The position numbers and the translations under genes are program-made. 64,000 nucleotides of DNA, from the NCBI RefSeq assembly GCF_001011115.1, contig NZ_CP008874.1, positions 1,116,001 to 1,180,000 of the forward strand, in the 5' to 3' direction. The notes below the pieces were generated by a model, which saw nothing but the letters and a program-made list of their open reading frames with translations, was not told the DNA's origin and ran no database searches. The DNA comes from Halanaeroarchaeum sulfurireducens (GTDB lineage: Archaea; Halobacteriota; Halobacteria; Halobacteriales; Halobacteriaceae). Of this stretch, positions 63,662 through 64,000 are shown piece by piece (positions within the stretch are counted from its first letter, which is position 1; each line of letters starts with the position of its first letter).

Positions 63662-64000
63662 GTGAAAATCCGCACTGACCGGGTGAGAAATCCGTTCGGC
63701 ATGTCCCCGCCTTGCGAACGGTTCGTCCCGGGCTATGGAGATGCCAATGCCGACGTGCACGTAATCGGCGACCATCCAGGCCGTCACGGCGGCATTCGGA
63801 CCGGCGTTCCGTTTACGGAGTCGGTCGCGGGCGAGCGGATGCAGGCGTGTCTCGAGGGGGTCGGACTGCTCACTGAGCCAGGCGACGCTCCGACCCTGGA
63901 TAACCTGTTTTTCTCCTATCTCCACCCCTGCGTTCCCGATGACTCCCCGACAGCGGAGTCCTACGCAGAGATGGAACCGTTTTTCGATGCCGAACTGCGG
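63662..64000 (+). CDS. Uracil-DNA glycosylase family protein, N-terminal part (runs off window)
   Basis: The frame from GTG 63662 reads NPFGMSPPCERFVPGYGDAN, then DVHVIGDHPGRHGGIRTGVP and LDNLFFSYLHPCVPDD, and continues past the end. The pattern matches haloarchaeal uracil-DNA glycosylase superfamily proteins: GDHPG corresponds to the water-activating region, and Cys residues may bind an iron-sulfur cluster as in family 4. An ATG seven bases upstream meets TGA at once. The catalytic C-terminal motif is outside the window, so activity cannot be judged. Confidence 0.8.
   Translation, partial: MKIRTDRVRNPFGMSPPCERFVPGYGDANADVHVIGDHPGRHGGIRTGVPFTESVAGERMQACLEGVGLLTEPGDAPTLDNLFFSYLHPCVPDDSPTAESYAEMEPFFDAELR

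Overview
The window is a stretch of a haloarchaeal (class Halobacteria) chromosome. GC is high, GC is strongly preferred at third codon positions, and the proteins are acidic. The information-processing genes are archaeal: TFB, TFE, KEOPS Pcc1, ribosomal proteins S15 and S3ae, aTrm56 and RibL. Cell-surface proteins carry PGF-CTERM or lipobox signals. Many genes look leaderless, with a TATA-like box about 27-35 nt before the start codon. I cannot name the species from the sequence.

Layout. 1-3.8 kb: the 3' end of a large PGF-CTERM surface glycoprotein, then an AT-richer, decayed stretch with a small leaderless ORF and a frameshifted remnant of a virus/plasmid-type ATPase. 3.8-8.5 kb: a 7TM-PAS histidine kinase, an amine-oxidase-like flavoprotein, a cupin, a small zinc-finger gene with an in-frame amber codon, and tRNA-Ala(GGC) with a degenerate copy of its 3' end nearby. 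8.8-12 kb: conserved cluster rps15 - RecJ-like - pcc1 - rps3ae, then archaetidylserine synthase. 12-21.5 kb: a HEAT-repeat protein, an exported phospholipase-D-type protein, an S1-DHH nuclease, a JAMM protease, FAD synthase, a RIO-like kinase, an ornithine cyclodeaminase family enzyme, and a nitrilase paired with an SRPBCC protein. 21.5-29.8 kb: small regulators, a PhoU-type regulator, an ATP-NAD kinase family protein, a CinA-like protein, a DUF5803 lipoprotein, DUF2110, TFE, Trm56, a sugar epimerase, a BFN-type nuclease and a methyltransferase.

29.9-32.1 kb: an IS1341-type element with an intact TnpB sits directly against a 5'-truncated RND transporter gene. 32-44 kb: a cation diffusion facilitator, TFB, DUF1684, RtcA, a pilin-like protein, an EamA transporter, ketopantoate reductase, L-2-hydroxyglutarate oxidase, an MFS transporter, phosphoglycolate phosphatase, a PfkB kinase and a YjbQ protein. 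44-53.4 kb: a cysteine-bearing HTH regulator beside a rhodanese-metallo-beta-lactamase (persulfide dioxygenase type) protein, MobB, a membrane-anchored winged-helix regulator with a secreted partner, a LOG-like protein, MscS, a geranylgeranyl-reductase-like flavoprotein and MobA.

53.4-57.2 kb: a three-gene ABC-2 exporter whose first permease is fused to a PrsW-like intramembrane protease domain. 57.2-59.4 kb: an aldo/keto reductase, a half-size EamA protein and a RecA/RAD55-like protein with a degenerate P-loop. 59.5-63 kb: a copper module of AsnC-TRASH regulator, CopA and a CopZ-like chaperone. 63.2 kb to the end: a winged-helix regulator behind a perfect inverted repeat, and the 5' part of a uracil-DNA glycosylase family gene.

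No CRISPR array, rRNA or obvious replication origin was seen. The clearest anomalies are the amber-interrupted zinc-finger gene, the permease-protease fusion, the RecJ-like protein without a DHH motif, the TnpB/RND junction, and repeated convergent gene pairs that share stop-codon bases.
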